The notes below the pieces were generated by a model that saw only the letters and a program-made list of their open reading frames with translations, made no database searches and was not told the DNA's origin. From Wolfiporia cocos (lineage: Eukaryota; Basidiomycota; Agaricomycetes; Polyporales; Phaeolaceae): 64,000 nucleotides of DNA. The position numbers and the translations under genes were made by a program. Shown in pieces: positions 21,592 through 35,948 of the stretch (position 1 is its first letter; each line of letters opens with the position of its first letter). The stretch spans positions 1,302,001 through 1,366,000 of the forward strand of contig JACCLO010000014.1 in NCBI GenBank assembly GCA_029448655.1, given 5' to 3'.

Positions 21592-22479
21592 CTAATGCTT
21601 TATATTCGATGAGCACTGAACGCCACAACATGCGTGAATGAGAGTCAAAGTAATCTCTCTCGACTCCAGCTGCCTTGGTAACGCTTCAACGACCATCGTG
21701 CCGAGCATGAAGGACCGAGGGCGTCCCAGCTGCACGAGGTGTACGAGTATCACCAGATGCCGAAACAGAGAACGAAGATCACAGTCTACAGAAGCCCCGT
21801 CGCATGAAGCAACCACCCAGATAGTGCATGCCCGCGCACTCAGTAATGACTATGTCCGAGAATTGGGAAATGGTCTTGGAGCAATATGAACAGACTTGTT
21901 TCGGAATTGCGCCTTAAGCGGAAAGCTCCTGGTGCTCGCAAACCGCCCGGCCGTGGTCGACGCAGTGCAGTGCTGAGAATAAGGAACAATATCTAGTCAA
22001 AGTCATCCATGTGGGTTGCACCCGAGCATGTATCGCACTTTTGCCTGGACAAAGCACTAGAGTCGAGGGAGAGGTTGGTTCTAATTACCGAGAGCAAGCT
22101 CCCAACACGAGCAGTTCACCTGGGAGGCCGCTCTCGTCGCAGATCTCCCTTGGCAATCACATGCCGTGCCGTAACAACCCCCCGCAAGGTTGATCACAAA
22201 TGGACTGCTCACCTCACTGTCAGCAAGCACTTTTTCTGTGCCAGATCACTGTGGAGGTGTGCTGGCGACACAACCGAGAGAAGGAGCAGCAGGCTGTGTT
22301 GAGGCTAAACAGAGCACGTTCTTCTCCACGTTCGTTCGGAGACATGATTGGCTGATCGTGCCACCACGATCACCGTATTTCGTCTGACAACAGAATCGTG
22401 GATGTACAATCTCCATGCCTTGAAACTATCACAAGCTACAGTACACTACATTACGTATATTTCGTCCGGATCATCGTAA
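21592..22479. other. Intergenic, 888 bp
   Basis: Promoter of the EEP gene and 3' flank of BRO1. No gene recognised; open frames here have no family signature. Confidence 0.4.
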
Positions 22480-25400
22480 TCACCGTCCGTAGCCTGGCGA
22501 ATACTGGCTATACTGCTGGGGCGGTGGCGGGTAAGCCGGGTACTGATACCCGTTCTGCTGCTGAGCGGGCGGCGGTGGCGGTGGCGAAGCCCCGTACGAC
22601 TGATAGGATATCGGTGGCGGTGGCGGGGGGAACGGCAATGCAGCAGGAGGAGACGGGTACGACCCTCCATACGAGGGCTGCGCGGAAGGCAGTGGATACG
22701 TCGCCTGGCGCTGGGGCTGCGAATATGGCTGCTGCTGGGCGGGAGAATACGCAGGCTGCTGTTGCTGTTGCTGCGCGTACGGATATTGCTGGGGCGGCTG
22801 CGGAGGCCTGGACGGGGCACTGGCGGGGTCGGAGGGAGAGAACGGAGAAGCGCCGGGGCCGTTTCCGAACATGTCCAGTGAAGCATATGGGTCGACAGAT
22901 GGTGCGGTCGGCTGGTATGATTGTTGTGCCGGGGGAGGCGGGGGAGGGGGCAAGGTCCTGGAAGATTGCGGATGATACGACGGCGCGTACTGTTGGCCTG
23001 GGGAAGGCGCAGGGTACTGCTGAGGCGCGTGGACCGCGGGGGAATATTGATGTGGTGGAGGCGCAGAAGGAGCCGAGGGCTGTCGGGGAGGGAGAGCAGC
23101 CGATGAAGAGTATGATTGTGGCGCAGCGGGCGACCACGGATTCTGTGTCGGCGGAGGCGGTGGTAGGGGCGGAGACGTCGGCCCGTTGTTCGTGCGGATC
23201 TGCATGGCCGCAAACGAGCTCTCCAAGCCAGAGGACATCGATGAGCTCTGTGGCCGAGGCGGAGGTGGAGGGAGACTTGGCTTTGAGGCAGGAGGCGGTG
23301 GGGCGCTTGCCGTTGGTTGAGACGATGTGCGTTCTCGCTCTGCCTGAGCCACTAATGCCTCGCGCTCCATAGTGCGTTCAGAGACATATGACTTGACATT
23401 CCGTCTGAGGGCTGTGGTCAGTTCAGTGAGCTCGCCGTAGAACTGAAGTCCCTTGCTGGTGTTACAGTTAGCACTCCTCAAAGCGAGGTGCAAAGAGGGC
23501 AGACGCACGCTAGCCCATCCCGGACTTCCATATATCCATCCCTAGCCCGAGAGAAGCGACGGATGGTTTCCTTCTTTCTTTTCTCTCGCTCCTCCCATTT
23601 CTTCGCACCAGGGCCACGACTAGCCAGATCCCTCAGGGTACGCCACAGTGTCGAAACCTCTTGCAGCGTGCCCTGTTCATATTGCACAGTGGCAGCCAGT
23701 CGCTGCTGATACGGACGGAACTTCTCCAGCTCGCCAGCAAACAAGCTGTTCTCCACTCCACTATTTCGGCGGTTCAAGAGTAACAGGTGAGACACATCAT
23801 CGTTTTGCACCTGTGTGATCATATATCAGCTTGAGATGATGTAAACCTCGTGAGATCAAGTGTACCTTCTCCTTCAGGTCCTTGAGAACTTGTCCTCTTT
23901 CATGTGCGATCTTGTTCAGTCGACCCAACCTGTCATCTATCTCGTCCACGAGTCGACTGATTCTTATGCGCTCTTCTTCATCCTTGGTGCCGTCCGTCAC
24001 GTCTATGTCCAGCAGATTCTCCGTCCCATTTGATCCCTCAGTGCTGGCTCTGAAGACCTCCTCGACCTGGGGAGAGAGCAGCAAACGGATCTCACTCTTG
24101 AAGGACTCCCACAACGAGACAACCTGCTGATCAGATTGCGCGGCGGCCTCCAGCGTACCCAAATGCGACTTGAGATCCTGGCGGAAGGACTTGGTGAGCG
24201 AGGCCGAAGGCGCCTGCGTCCATAGGTGGTCGTATTTGACGCGCATGGCCTCGCACTCCTTGCTCTCAATTTCGAGGTCCCTGCCTACCGCATCCAGTTC
24301 GCCCTTCACAGCCTCCTTCAGCGTACTAAGCTGCGCGATGAGCGCGTCCGCGCTCTCACGCTCCTCCATGACGCCGATGTCCTCGCGCCACCGGCGCACC
24401 TCCACGGGGACCTCCTCCTCGCCGCCCACGCCGCCCTCGGCGATCGCGCGGAAGCGCACCAGGCCCTGCTTCACACCCAGCGCATCCAGCGCGCTCCGCA
24501 CTTCTGCCTCCGCGTTGTCCGCCTTCTCGACCTCGCCGCGCACGAGCTTCGCCTTCTCCTCCGAGTATACGCTCGCACTCTCGTGCACGCTGAGTGGCAC
24601 GAGGCGCAGGAATATGTCCGGGCCGATCACCTTCTGCACGTCCGGCGTCGCATACACCTCTTGGATCGTGATCGGCGTCGCGACCATCGCCTTGTCAATC
24701 TGGGGGAGCGCCTCGGCAGCGGGCAGCACTGCGTTGTAGATGAGGTCGTTCTCGCGTTGTGCCACGGTCTTCTTGTCAGTACATAGTGCGAGGTGTGCTT
24801 TCGTGAGGTCCAGGAGTACAGGGCCGGCATCCGGCGGGAGATTTGGCGACATTTGCGTCACGAAGACAGACGAAAAGGAGGAGGCAGATCGGTTCGCCTC
24901 TTTTGCTGCAGTTTCAGCTACGGTAAACCGGACGAGCGCGTCGCCATGTTTTCCAGCCGCACTATCCGCAAGAGCGCGGTAGTACTGCGCAACAGAAGTG
25001 AAGTACTTCGCTTTAGTCTAGGGAGGATGATTAGAACGGCCATAATCCACAGACATCTTTGCTTACCTGAACGACTGTGACCCAATTGCGGTCAAAAATA
25101 CCCTTACCCATGAACTCCTTAACTTCCTCGTTGAGGGAGGTGTACAAGAACGCTGCTTGGGCAGCAATCTTGGACACGAGCGCATTGCCCTTCTTCTCGT
25201 CCGTGCATTTCTCGAAGAACACCTCTGTAGCCTGTGCAAGTATGATGCCCACTAGAAACTTGATCACTTCGCGGCTTAGATCCGTCGACGGCGCGTGTAG
25301 GAAGTTGTCGTTGATATATGTCAGCATTCCAGCACAAGTACGGAGATAGTAGAAGGCCCGCTTCAGACCCTCCGGGTCAGAGCGGTTCTGAGAGGCAGCG

Positions 25401-25817
25401 ATCGCTGAATGGGTCGCGGCAATTTGGAAGATGATGGACGCCTTCTCGTACGCGATGGACGTCTGTGTGATGAGCTTGTTCGTGAAGGCATCTCGCCATG
25501 GGAAGTTGACTCGGATCTCAGCAAAGCGCAGTTCGAGCAACTCAAGCTGGCCAAAGTATTTGTACAACAGATCTCGCGCTGAGATGCGTAGCTCAACCAC
25601 AGATGCCTGTGTATCGCACAGTTAACGTACCAGTCATGTCGCTCCCCGCTCCCTTCACAGCATCTTGCCTGCAGCGCTGCAGATTCGCGCATTCGGCAGC
25701 ATAGTTGTCCGGGTCCTCGCCGTACGAATGGGAGACCGCATTACGGATCGGAGTAGTCCAGTCTACCTCGTCCGTAGATTTCTTAGGAATTGAAATCATA
25801 GGTGAATGGTGCGCCAT
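22480..25817 (-). CDS. BRO1: BRO1-domain ESCRT-associated protein (Bro1/ALIX family)
   Basis: Cytosolic adaptor that joins ESCRT-III (Snf7) during cargo sorting into multivesicular endosomes. The start at 25817 gives '[20 protein letters not shown]', the classic Bro1 N-terminus. The intron after 'GAGSDMT' restores '[19 protein letters not shown]'. The BRO1 domain runs through '[20 protein letters not shown]', '[16 protein letters not shown]', '[12 protein letters not shown]' and '[17 protein letters not shown]'. The coiled-coil V domain follows ('[19 protein letters not shown]' ... '[20 protein letters not shown]'). A Pro/Gln/Tyr/Ser-rich tail of more than 250 residues ends '[11 protein letters not shown]'. 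Several short introns. The alternative is its paralogue Rim20/PalA of the pH pathway; the long V domain with Pro-rich tail does not fully separate the two. Confidence 0.88.
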
Positions 25818-27413
<1,596 letters not shown>

Positions 27414-27680
27414 GACGAAGAAAGAGAGGGGACAGGTTCGGCGACCGTTGCTGGCGTTGCGGGAGAGTGCGGAAGACCCGTCGGTCTATTTTGCTCCACT
27501 AACACCCAAAGATGGAAGGGATACAAAATATAAGCGGGCGATTGCTACTGGATAAACACCCTTTACTAATCTAAGCGATCGGACCTTGAAGTTAGATATG
27601 ACTCTGTGAAGGGTCGCTGATTGCTCTCGACGACGAGCACAACCTCAACGTTCCCTCATTTACGCGACGCTCACACCGTA
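27414..27680. promoter_or_regulatory. Bidirectional promoter region, ATP3 / eIF2-beta
   Basis: The start codons of ATP3 (minus) and the eIF2-beta gene (plus) are only 267 bp apart, so both promoters and 5' UTRs must lie here. I see no clear TATA box. Confidence 0.7.
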
Positions 27681-28935
27681 ATGGCCTCCGAGGAACCGAT
27701 GTTCGATCCCTCGCTCAAAAAGCGCAAGAAGAAGCAGGTCGCATTTTCCGAAGACCCACTCGGGGCTGAGACCGACCCGACAACTCCTGCACCTGCGACT
27801 ATCGATGACACCACTGCTAATGGCGACGCGGTGGACATGGGCCCTACAACCATGCACGAGCAGATGAAGCAGAATGGGATTACTGGCGAGGACGAGGACG
27901 AGGGGGAAAAGAAGGAGGATGATGAATTCAAGGCAATGTTTGGGGACCTGAAGAAGAAGAAAAAGAAGAAGGACATTCCTCTGGACCTCGTATGTATTTT
28001 TGACTGCTTCGCAGTTTCTGACTATTGAGATGTATATCTCAGCCGGACGACAACTCGGGTACCTCAACACCCACAGCAGCGCCTGCTGCCTCTGAGGATC
28101 TTGACTTCTCCGACCTCAAGAAGAAGAAGAAGTCGACGAAGAAGAAGGCTGCGCTGGACATGGAGGCGTTTGAGAAAGAGTTGAACGAGGCGAAAGCGAA
28201 AGATGCCGAGGAGGATGAGGGTGGGGATGAGGTAATGGGCGATGTGGATGAAGTTGAGCTCGGGGATGACCCGTTCACAAGGGGAGAGACCGCCGTCAGC
28301 TTGGATGCAGGCAATGAACCTTGGCTCAAAAGTGACCGCGACTACACATATCAGGAGGTAAGTACGATTTCTTGCTGGAAATGTATTGCTACTCACTCCT
28401 TTCGCCAACAAGCTCTTGCAACGCTTCTATGCACAACTGCACGCGTCCAATCCTGCACTCCTTAACTCTGCTGGCAAGCGTTACACGATTGCTCCCCCGC
28501 AAATCATGCGCGAGGGAAACAAGAAGTCGATTTTTGCAAATGTGTCGGATATCTGCAAACGTATGCACAGGCAGCCGGAGCATGTCATTCAGTACATGTT
28601 CGCGGAAATGGGTACCACTGGTTCCGTGGACGGTTCCGGGCGTCTGGTCATTAAGGGTCGCTTCCAACAGAAGCAGATCGAGCATGTCCTGCGACGATAT
28701 ATCGGTAGGTCCGCTTCTTGCTGCCGTACTGGCGGGTGTATCTCACTGGGTCGTTCTGTTGCTAGTGGAGTATGTCACATGCAAAACCTGCAAATCTCCC
28801 GACACCCTCCTTACAAAGGAGAATCGTATATTCTTCATGTCTTGCGAGTCTTGCGGTTCAAGACGATCAGTCAACACAATCAAGACTGGTTTCCAGGCGC
28901 AGGTGGGGAGGAGGAGCAGGAACAAGACTGGTTGA
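27681..28935 (+). CDS. SUI3: Translation initiation factor eIF2 subunit beta
   Basis: Beta subunit of the eIF2 GTPase that delivers initiator Met-tRNA. Four exons, join(27681..27989,28043..28357,28413..28704,28766..28935), give 361 aa. The start at 27681 ([18 protein letters not shown]) is preferred to an upstream in-frame ATG at 27621. It has lysine blocks, as expected for eIF5/eIF2B-epsilon binding: [14 protein letters not shown] and [10 protein letters not shown]. The fold follows: '[20 protein letters not shown]', '[20 protein letters not shown]', and the C4 zinc ribbon '[11 protein letters not shown]'/'[13 protein letters not shown]', ending '[10 protein letters not shown]'. The last intron falls just before the zinc ribbon. 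All junctions keep frame. Confidence 0.96.
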
Positions 28936-29198
28936 TTCTGTATCCCTTGCGTGTATTGTCGTGTTCGTCAATGCATTTTTATGTATCCCCTGCACTGTAC
29001 ACTACTGAACATGAGACATTCTGTACAACTCACTGCGGACAAAGAGGGACATTCACAGATTCGACCATTATCGTACAAAGCAAGAGGGGGCGTAAGAGAT
29101 GTAGTACTACTGGATCGGTGTAGGATATGGCATGCATAATGGGAGGATTGCGAATGGCTGAACGGTCCTGACACACTTCAGGATGCAAGGGGACACCT

Positions 29199-31800
29199 TT
29201 ACGAACCGAGGTCTCCGATGCGAGTAAGCGCAGCACGCCGCTTCTTCTTGGGAGGCTGCTGCTCTTCCGCCGACACGGATTCAGTTCCTCCGTCGCCTTC
29301 ATCTACTCTATTGCGCGTGCCACCCACATTCTCGTCCACACTTGGCGCTGGCGTCAGCGGGGCCTCTGCTTCTGTTTTGCGCTTGCTCGGCACCGCAGGG
29401 GTAACTGCAGGCGTGATGTTGGGAAGCCCAATCGTAGACCCGGCGGGTGTGGATAACGGGGTTGCAGCAGTGGACGAGGCGAGAGGCAAGGAGTGATGGT
29501 GTGCGATTGTCTGTAATTGTAATGTCTGCTGCTGAGTATGATGCGTAGGGAGGACTTCATCGAACACGACGATTGTACAGTAACCGTCACGGGACGACAG
29601 CATTAAACACTGTCCGTCGGGTGACCTGTGATTGCCAACGTGGAATTAGAGCCGGCTTAGTAGAAACGGTTATTGAGACGCACCAAGTCAAGTCGGTGAA
29701 TTCATCGTAATGCAGCTTCGTCAGCAGACAGACAGGCCCAGCCTGCTGCGTGTCATAGATTGTGACGGTATCCATGGTTGTCACTGCGTAAAGCATGCGA
29801 TATGGAAGTGCAAATATCGAAGCCGTTGGCAGCGGCGTGGCAGCAGGAGACCCCCCTCGCGACACCAGCGGAGTGGGCGGTCGGAGCGAGTCCGCCGCAG
29901 ACAGGGCCGGGGACGGTATCATCGTCGCCTGCGGACCTCCAGCTGGAATCGCGACACGGGGTGACGGCGCAACGATGGACGAGCTGCTCGCCGTTGGAGA
30001 AGGCTTCACTGGGGTCACTGGCTCTTTGCCGCGGGGTGGGGTGGGCGCCGGAGCAATGTCGATGTTGACCGTCTGATCCTTGCCCTTCTCTACGAGCACG
30101 TTCTTTGGTTCAACGGGCGTGTCTGCGCCGGTGACGCCAGGACGTAACTCGTACAGTATAGGCGAGAATTTGACCGCTACGCTCGCTTTCTTGAGTCCGG
30201 GCAAGCGCGCGATTGGCGGGCGCGCGAAGTTTGCGCGCGAGTAGATGTATACGGATGACGAGGACGATTGGTTTGTTTCAGAATCTCCAGACGAGGGATT
30301 CCCTTTACGGCCTCTTGCGGGAGTCTCGACGCTCTTGCCCAGCGTCCTCGAGATTCCTGGGAATACGGTCGGGTCCTCAAAGTGGCCCGCTGGAGTGAAC
30401 AGCAGCCCACCATCAGGGCTGAAAGTGAGGCGGCGGAAGAAGTTCGTGTAGCTCTCGTCGCCATACAACTTGACTGACGCCCAGCTGGACGATGGCTGTG
30501 GGCGAATAGCAGGAAGAGCTGGCATTGGCGATGGGGATCGACCATAGCGGCTGTATGTAGAGGGTGAGTTCGCAGCATTGGACCCGCTGAACGACGATCG
30601 ACGCGACGGGGTAAGCTCCAGAGACGGCGGTGGGAACATAGTCGACGGGGTGCTCGGAACAGACGTTGTCGGTGTTAGTAGCGCACTTCCGCTTGCTGCG
30701 CCTGTCGACGACGCCTCGTCACGGAGCAGCTCGCTCACGTTTGTGATGACTGACTCGGTCTCGCTCGCGGTCGACTCGCGCCGGACAACACGCGGCCGAC
30801 TGCGCGAGCTCGGCGTACGGGACGTGTGGTGCGCCATACGCGTGTTCTTTCCGACTGCATGCACCTCCAGCGCTCCATCCCGCTGCGTGATGCTATAGAT
30901 ACGCATGGAGCCGTCGCTGCTCTGCGTCGCAACGTACTCGTTCAGCGGATCCCATGCTACGCCCTGCACATAGTGACTGTGATCTGCAATCTCGCGTATG
31001 CATTTGCCTGTCGGTCGTAAGAAAACTCACAATGAGTCATTGACAGAAGGATGGCATGAACGAACTGACCGTCGATCGTCGTGAATATCCGCGCACAGTT
31101 GTCTGTGCCGCCAGCAATGATGTATTCGCCTGTCGGACTCCAAGCAAGGTCGTACACTTGCATCGACGTGCAACGGAACGTCGTGCGAGCTTTCCAGTGC
31201 TCCTTCTCGTACTGGAGGTCCTCTGGGCTAAGGTCACTGCCATAGGTTGTAGCATGCGGGCTGGTTGTGGGGGACCAGATGATTATCATGCCATCTGCCA
31301 TCACTTAGCGTGCATTTCGCGCATATATGCTGTGGATAATACATACCGTCACCGGCGGAAGCAATCAGCTCGCCTGATGTGTGAGTCAGCAGGGAACGCT
31401 CCAATACGCGTTGAACGCGCGTGTCTCACCGTTGGGACTAAAACGAACGACGTTGACACTGGCCGAGTGTCTGCTGAGCGTGGCGAGATACTCTACGCGC
31501 GGAGGACGGGGCGTGGGTGTCTCCGCGGTAGAGCCAGATGCAGCCTCCACGACAGATTGCGGCAGAATATTAGGGTGTACCGTCCAGAGCTGAGCTGTGC
31601 GATCAACATACTGCTCCTGAGGTGGTTAGGCTACATACTCTGACATGATTGTCTTCGCCCCCTGTGGCCAGCTTGTAAGACTGCGTCGCAAAGTGCTTTT
31701 CGTGTGCTGGACGCGCTTTTTTGAATGAAACAGGCTGAAAGTCGCAGCTTGCGATGGGCTTGCTGTCGTGCCAGCGGATCTCCAGTGTTCGGACGCGCAT
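29199..31800 (-). CDS. CAC2: Chromatin assembly factor 1 subunit B (p60/Cac2), WD40 protein
   Basis: WD-repeat subunit of CAF-1, which deposits H3-H4 on replicated DNA in the nucleus. The start at 31800 begins 'MRVRTLEIRWHDSKPIASCD' and WD repeats follow: 'YKLATGGEDNHVR', 'ATLSRHSASVNVVRFSPNGE', 'IASAGDGMIIIW', 'VYDLAWSPTGEYIIAGGTDN', 'VQGVAWDPLNEYVATQSSDG', and later 'FRRLTFSPDGGLLFTPAGHF', 'MLYAVTTMDTVTIYDTQQAG' and 'LSSRDGYCTIVVFDE'. Long Ser/Pro-rich inserts separate repeats 5 and 6. The tail is Pro/Thr-rich and ends in a basic patch (QQPPKKKRRAALTRIGD), consistent with CAF-1 p60 B-domain-like tails. Five or more short introns. The gene converges on eIF2-beta with a 263-bp gap. Confidence 0.9.
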
Positions 31801-32122
31801 TGGGGAGGTTGGACGTTTAGTTCATGAAAGAGTTGGTACTCGCCACTCGGCTAGCCGGTCTCGTTCCATCAATGTAGCGCGGACTTACAAATCCAAACAA
31901 CCAATAGTATCCATTCTAATCAATCAAGCTTTGGATATTCTTCCAGCTGATTGTTCACTCTCAATACGAAGCCGATCTTGACATTATCCAAAGGAATGTC
32001 GAGGATATCATAAATACACACATTCCACTGTCCTGCTTATAGCTTACATGACCTCTTCCAAGAGCATGACTCTAGACGTCCAGTAACACTGTGAGACTTA
32101 GTGACACGGCGCCGACCATCCC
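31801..32122. other. Intergenic, 322 bp
   Basis: Promoter of CAC2 and 3' UTR of the REEP-family gene; no other feature seen. Confidence 0.45.
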
Positions 32123-33160
32123 TCAATCATTCTTAACGCGCTCATATCCTCTGCTGGAAGCGCCCCAGCCGAACCAGCTCGACCGCGTCGTTTGCTCTGG
32201 CTGCCGCGGAACAGCATGCCCAACTCCTTCGCCTTCTGCATCACTCGGCACCTCAACCTCCTCGAAAGCCGACTTCCCGTTGCCGCTGTCCGAGCGATGC
32301 CGCAGCGAGGACGAAGAGCTGCGCGCCGGCTCGTCCTCAGGCATGTGAACCGCCGTCGAAGTCGGGCTTGTGTCCGAGAGATCATATGGCCCAGTGGCGG
32401 GCTGATCCTCCGAGAGGGTGGTGGCGCGGCGCGCGTGCGAGGCACCCGCGGCTGAGGCAGATGCCTGCGACTGGTACAATAACGCAGCACCCGATGTCAG
32501 AAGGGTAGGCCCGTAGTTGCTCCAGAGACCTTGGACAAGCTGCGCGGGTCCCGAGACCGGATCGCTAAGCGTCGGCTGCGCTCCTGTGCGTGTCGCCGCT
32601 TGTTCTGCCAGTGGAGCTTCGCTTCCTGCGGGCACATTCATCTGGCGGAGGGTACCAGATACATGGGTCCAAGCAGCCCGGAGGAGACGCTGGAGAGACG
32701 TGTAAAGGTATGCCTTGAACTGTGCCAGAGCAGAGTCAATCTGCTTCTCGTGCGCAGCAAAGAAGGGGCGTAGATGCTCGCGGTAGAGGTATGCGGACCC
32801 AGCAGTCTGCGGTAGAGCAAGGTAGAGCAGGAAGAGGGTCTTGATTGGGTAATAGAATGGCAGCCTATACAAGGTCATTCGAAGCTGCGGCAGTGAACAG
32901 TAGTGCTGCTCACCATGAGACAAGCCACTCGGCGACATACTCAATGGCTACGATGCACCCAAGCACACTCCAGTACATGAGCCATCGTTCGAGATCCTCT
33001 TCTGAAGCAGGACGCTGCGAGAGCGTTTTATACGAAGCATAGCCAGGATATAGGAAAGCGGTGGTAGCGCTTCCGGACGGCATCAGACTTTGGCCTAACA
33101 GCTTGCACAGGTCGCCGTTTCGACATACCTAATGATCTTGAATGCTAAGTAGAACAACAT
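32123..33160 (-). CDS. TB2/DP1/HVA22 (REEP/Yop1) family ER membrane-shaping protein
   Basis: Reticulon-like hairpin protein that curves tubular ER. Exons complement(join(32123..32864,32914..33087,33129..33160)) give 315 aa in exact frame. It begins MLFYLAFKIIS; then come 'AFLYPGYASYKTLSQR', 'LERWLMYWSVLGCIVAIEYV', 'AEWLVSW' spliced to 'LPFYYPIKTLFLLYLALPQT' and 'GSAYLYREHLRPFF', which are the family signatures and four membrane segments. The C-terminal 170 residues are a disordered Ser/Ala-rich extension with acidic patches, as in REEP1-4 rather than the short Yop1/REEP5 form. The first intron (33088..33128) is only 41 nt, so the exact first splice is less certain. Confidence 0.88.
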
Positions 33161-33597
33161 CCTCAGGCTACCGATGGTGAAGAGGAGAAGAGGAAGAGAG
33201 AACAGTCAACACTTAGTGGCAGCACTTCGGTTCGGTCGAGCTAATAAAGAGCCCTGATCCCATTGATCGATTAGATCCGCTGTCGCTCTTATCCCGAATC
33301 TAATCACTGCAGTCAGCTGTGGCTTCCTGACCAGTGTGGCCGGAGAAAGGCACAATTTGGCGTTCAAACCTGTTGTACGCTCCTGTTTCGCCTCGAGCTC
33401 CGGTGCGTCCCCATGACCCACCTCGCACGGGCACATGGACATATATCCCGCCAGATGTCCCCCGCATATGCTCTGAGAGCAATTCATTTTGTCTTGTGCC
33501 AAATGAGCCTATGTCAAGTACAATATGGGCCTCAGGGCATTGGATTACAAGAAATAACGCGTATGTTTACGTACAACACAACATTACCTAAAGTCCG
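33161..33597. other. Intergenic, 437 bp
   Basis: Promoter of the REEP-family gene and 3' flank of the first ferritin-like gene. Nothing more recognised. Confidence 0.4.
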
Positions 33598-34705
33598 CTA
33601 TGCGCCGACAATGGCGTATGAACTGTAGGGGAAATTGAAGATAGCCAGCCCAGACAACATTGTCGCATCGCTCGTGGTAGTGGTCTCGTTCTTTACAACG
33701 CCTGCGTACACAGTACCACGAAGATTGTATGGCACCGTCGTCACACCATCTTCATCAATCGTTGTATAGGTGACGTTCATGTCGTGGTACCATGCCATGT
33801 ACGTTGGAGTTGTCGTATCGATGCCCGTCCTGTTATACGACAGAGTTATGTTGGAGCCCATGGGCGGAGAGGAGTTTGATACTGTCAGTGCTGGGAAGTT
33901 CTGCACTGGAAGCGGAGGATTTGTAGATGGACATTCTACAATGAATCCAACTGCAACATCGAAATAGTTCACCGCGCCAGCTCGCGCATAGAAGGTAAGA
34001 CGCGTACCAGCGAGAGACCACACGCCGCTGAAGTAGAGAGCCGTCTCGAAGTCGCCATCCCAGGGTTGCTGTTTCTCTACGGCAGCACTTACCCAACCGG
34101 CCTGGCGTGCTTCGATGTGCGAGATCGCCTGCTCCGACGTCAGATCTTTACCCAAAGATAAGCACCCAGTATACAGGCTTACTAGAGACGCGGACAACAC
34201 ATCCTTGCTGTCGACGAACCGGGCTGCACCCAAGTAAGCTGACGCACCGACCTGTTCCAGTGTGTGAGATAATGCGACCCAGGAGTGGATGTCTGTATAT
34301 GGGCTGCATTACATGCAGTTAAGTATCACTATTATCTAAGAAATCTGTAACCCACTAGCTGTATGTGCAGGGCTGTGGCGCAGCAGACCCAAGTTGGCTT
34401 TGCAGGAACTTGACGTGCGTAGCCTCGTGATCCCTGATCTGTCGGAAGCGGCCCCAAACCCAGGCTTCGTACCCAGCATCGGCGAACGCTTGCGCATTAT
34501 ACTTCTCCAAGCCTTCGACGTAGAAGGTGTGCTCGATATACTCGAGGTTCAAGGCATACTGCATTATGCTTGTATCTGTGCGTGTCATGCACGTTATTTC
34601 ATCGACACTCTCATGACAAAGATACACACCTGTCACAGGAGTAGGCACCCCGAAGACAGCCCCGAGGTATGAGAGCGCAATGAATGTCGCTGACCAGATC
34701 ATCAC
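33598..34705 (-). CDS. Secreted ferritin-like (Ferritin_2/Rds1-like) protein, copy A
   Basis: Fungal extracellular protein with a ferritin-like helical domain; relatives are stress- or development-responsive and the role is unclear. The signal peptide starts at 34705 (MMIWSATFIALSYLGAVFGV). A 54-nt in-frame intron follows 'PTPVT'. The ferritin-like part has 'LNLEYIEHTFYVEGLEKYNA', 'GRFRQIRDHEATHVKFLQSQ' and, in the next exons, 'AAVEKQQPWDGDFETALYFS'. The conserved Glu/His pattern (EYIEH...E, DHEATH) resembles di-iron ligands, but I cannot confirm metal binding. The C-terminal third is a beta-type domain starting 'VECPSTNPPLPVQNFPALTV', with NxS/T sites, ending 'FPYSSYAIVGA'. The same architecture recurs in copy B at 39234..40359. 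Confidence 0.85.
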
Positions 34706-35948
34706 GTTGGCTCAGTGGGCTTTACGACAGTGTGATCGTGACGTAGGACAACAGAGTTGGCACATCGTCTCATTCGCTTATATGTAGGACTTACTGGGTC
34801 GTCTCGTGAGCCCGAAGACGCTTCGATATCCCGCTTGCTATTGCAGGACTCGGTGACGTGATGAGAAGTACTCTTGCCTCGTCGAGGTTCAGACACTGTA
34901 GGCGTAGAAGAAGCCATTGACATGTGAAGTGATGGAATGACGCACTCAGCTGTCCGACATTCGCATTCGAGCCTACCCTATTCTAGACAAAATCAGTGAT
35001 AGGTCAGTTCTGAGCTGGGGATGAGCGCTTGAGCATTGGAGTCGCACTAGGGCAGACCGTCGCTGACAGGCTGGCGATAGGTTATTGGTAGGCTAGGTCT
35101 TTTCTGATGATGATTCGGATTCTGTGCGCAGATTCGAAGAACTTCACAACGTTGTGATGAGTGCGAATCATACTCGGCGGCCGGAATACATCAATGCTCT
35201 ACCGAAAAACGATCTTGGCAAACCGATCACCAGCTTCCAATCTCAGCTCATGCGCTCATGACCGGCCAGATATTTAGTGCTCAGTATTCGCTATGGCACG
35301 AAGCGAGCTGTGCGCAGCCAGAGACGATGAGAGCTAGCCACATGCCGCCAAGCGCCACAATCAGCGCAGAGCGCAAACCTAGTACATCGTAACACGTCCG
35401 CGATCATCTCGGCATCGCAGACCACAGATGGCAAATTTGCACTCACAATGGTACTACTTCCATAAGATGTAGCAGACCAACCACTATCACCGCGTGAAGT
35501 GCCAGATTGCTCAACTGTAGGATGAGGTTAGGATTCGCCAATTACAGCGTGATCCTAAGGAGATCCTAATGGAATCCTGACAACCTCAGGATCACTCAAG
35601 AATGATTGAATTGCAGACTCATCTCTCTCTGATCTCTCTCTATATCCTGACGAGATCCTAGGACCTATGTAATTGCAACTAGCAGCTCCGCGCTGATGAT
35701 TATATAATACATCGAATTTCATTAATATTCGTTCCATTTCCCTTTTGGAAGAACTACTGCTGGCGCTAATGTGCGTGCGCATGGCTTGAGCGCTGATCGT
35801 GCGCACAAATCGGTAGCGAGGATTCGCACTTTGGCATTGGAATATACATCATGGCTGTACAGCTACTGTATAGTTCATCCTTTGTGAGGCAGAGAGATTA
35901 CTTCGCCCACACGATACGTGTCCGCATTTCCACTCTGATCGCCACAGC
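34706..35948. other. Left flank of the transposon island, 1.24 kb
   Basis: Promoter of ferritin-like copy A, then AT-richer DNA without supported genes. It contains the left GATCCT cluster (35529..35663). The 12-mer GAGCGCTTGAGC at about 35025 recurs inverted near 38346. Confidence 0.4.
35529..35663. repeat. Left cluster of GATCCT/AGGATC-type short repeats
   Basis: Within 135 bp there are at least seven variants of (G/A)(A)ATCCT or its complement, for example at 35529, 35551, 35562, 35573, 35588, 35645 and 35654. A similar cluster sits at 38131..38220 on the other side of the transposase fragment, so these may be subterminal repeats of the element. Boundaries and target duplication not found. 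Confidence 0.45.

Noticed and set aside
22398..23372. 324-aa plus-strand open frame opposite the Pro-rich end of BRO1
   Set aside because: It is the antisense of a low-complexity GC-rich coding region; no family motif, and the minus-strand frame is clearly the Bro1 tail.
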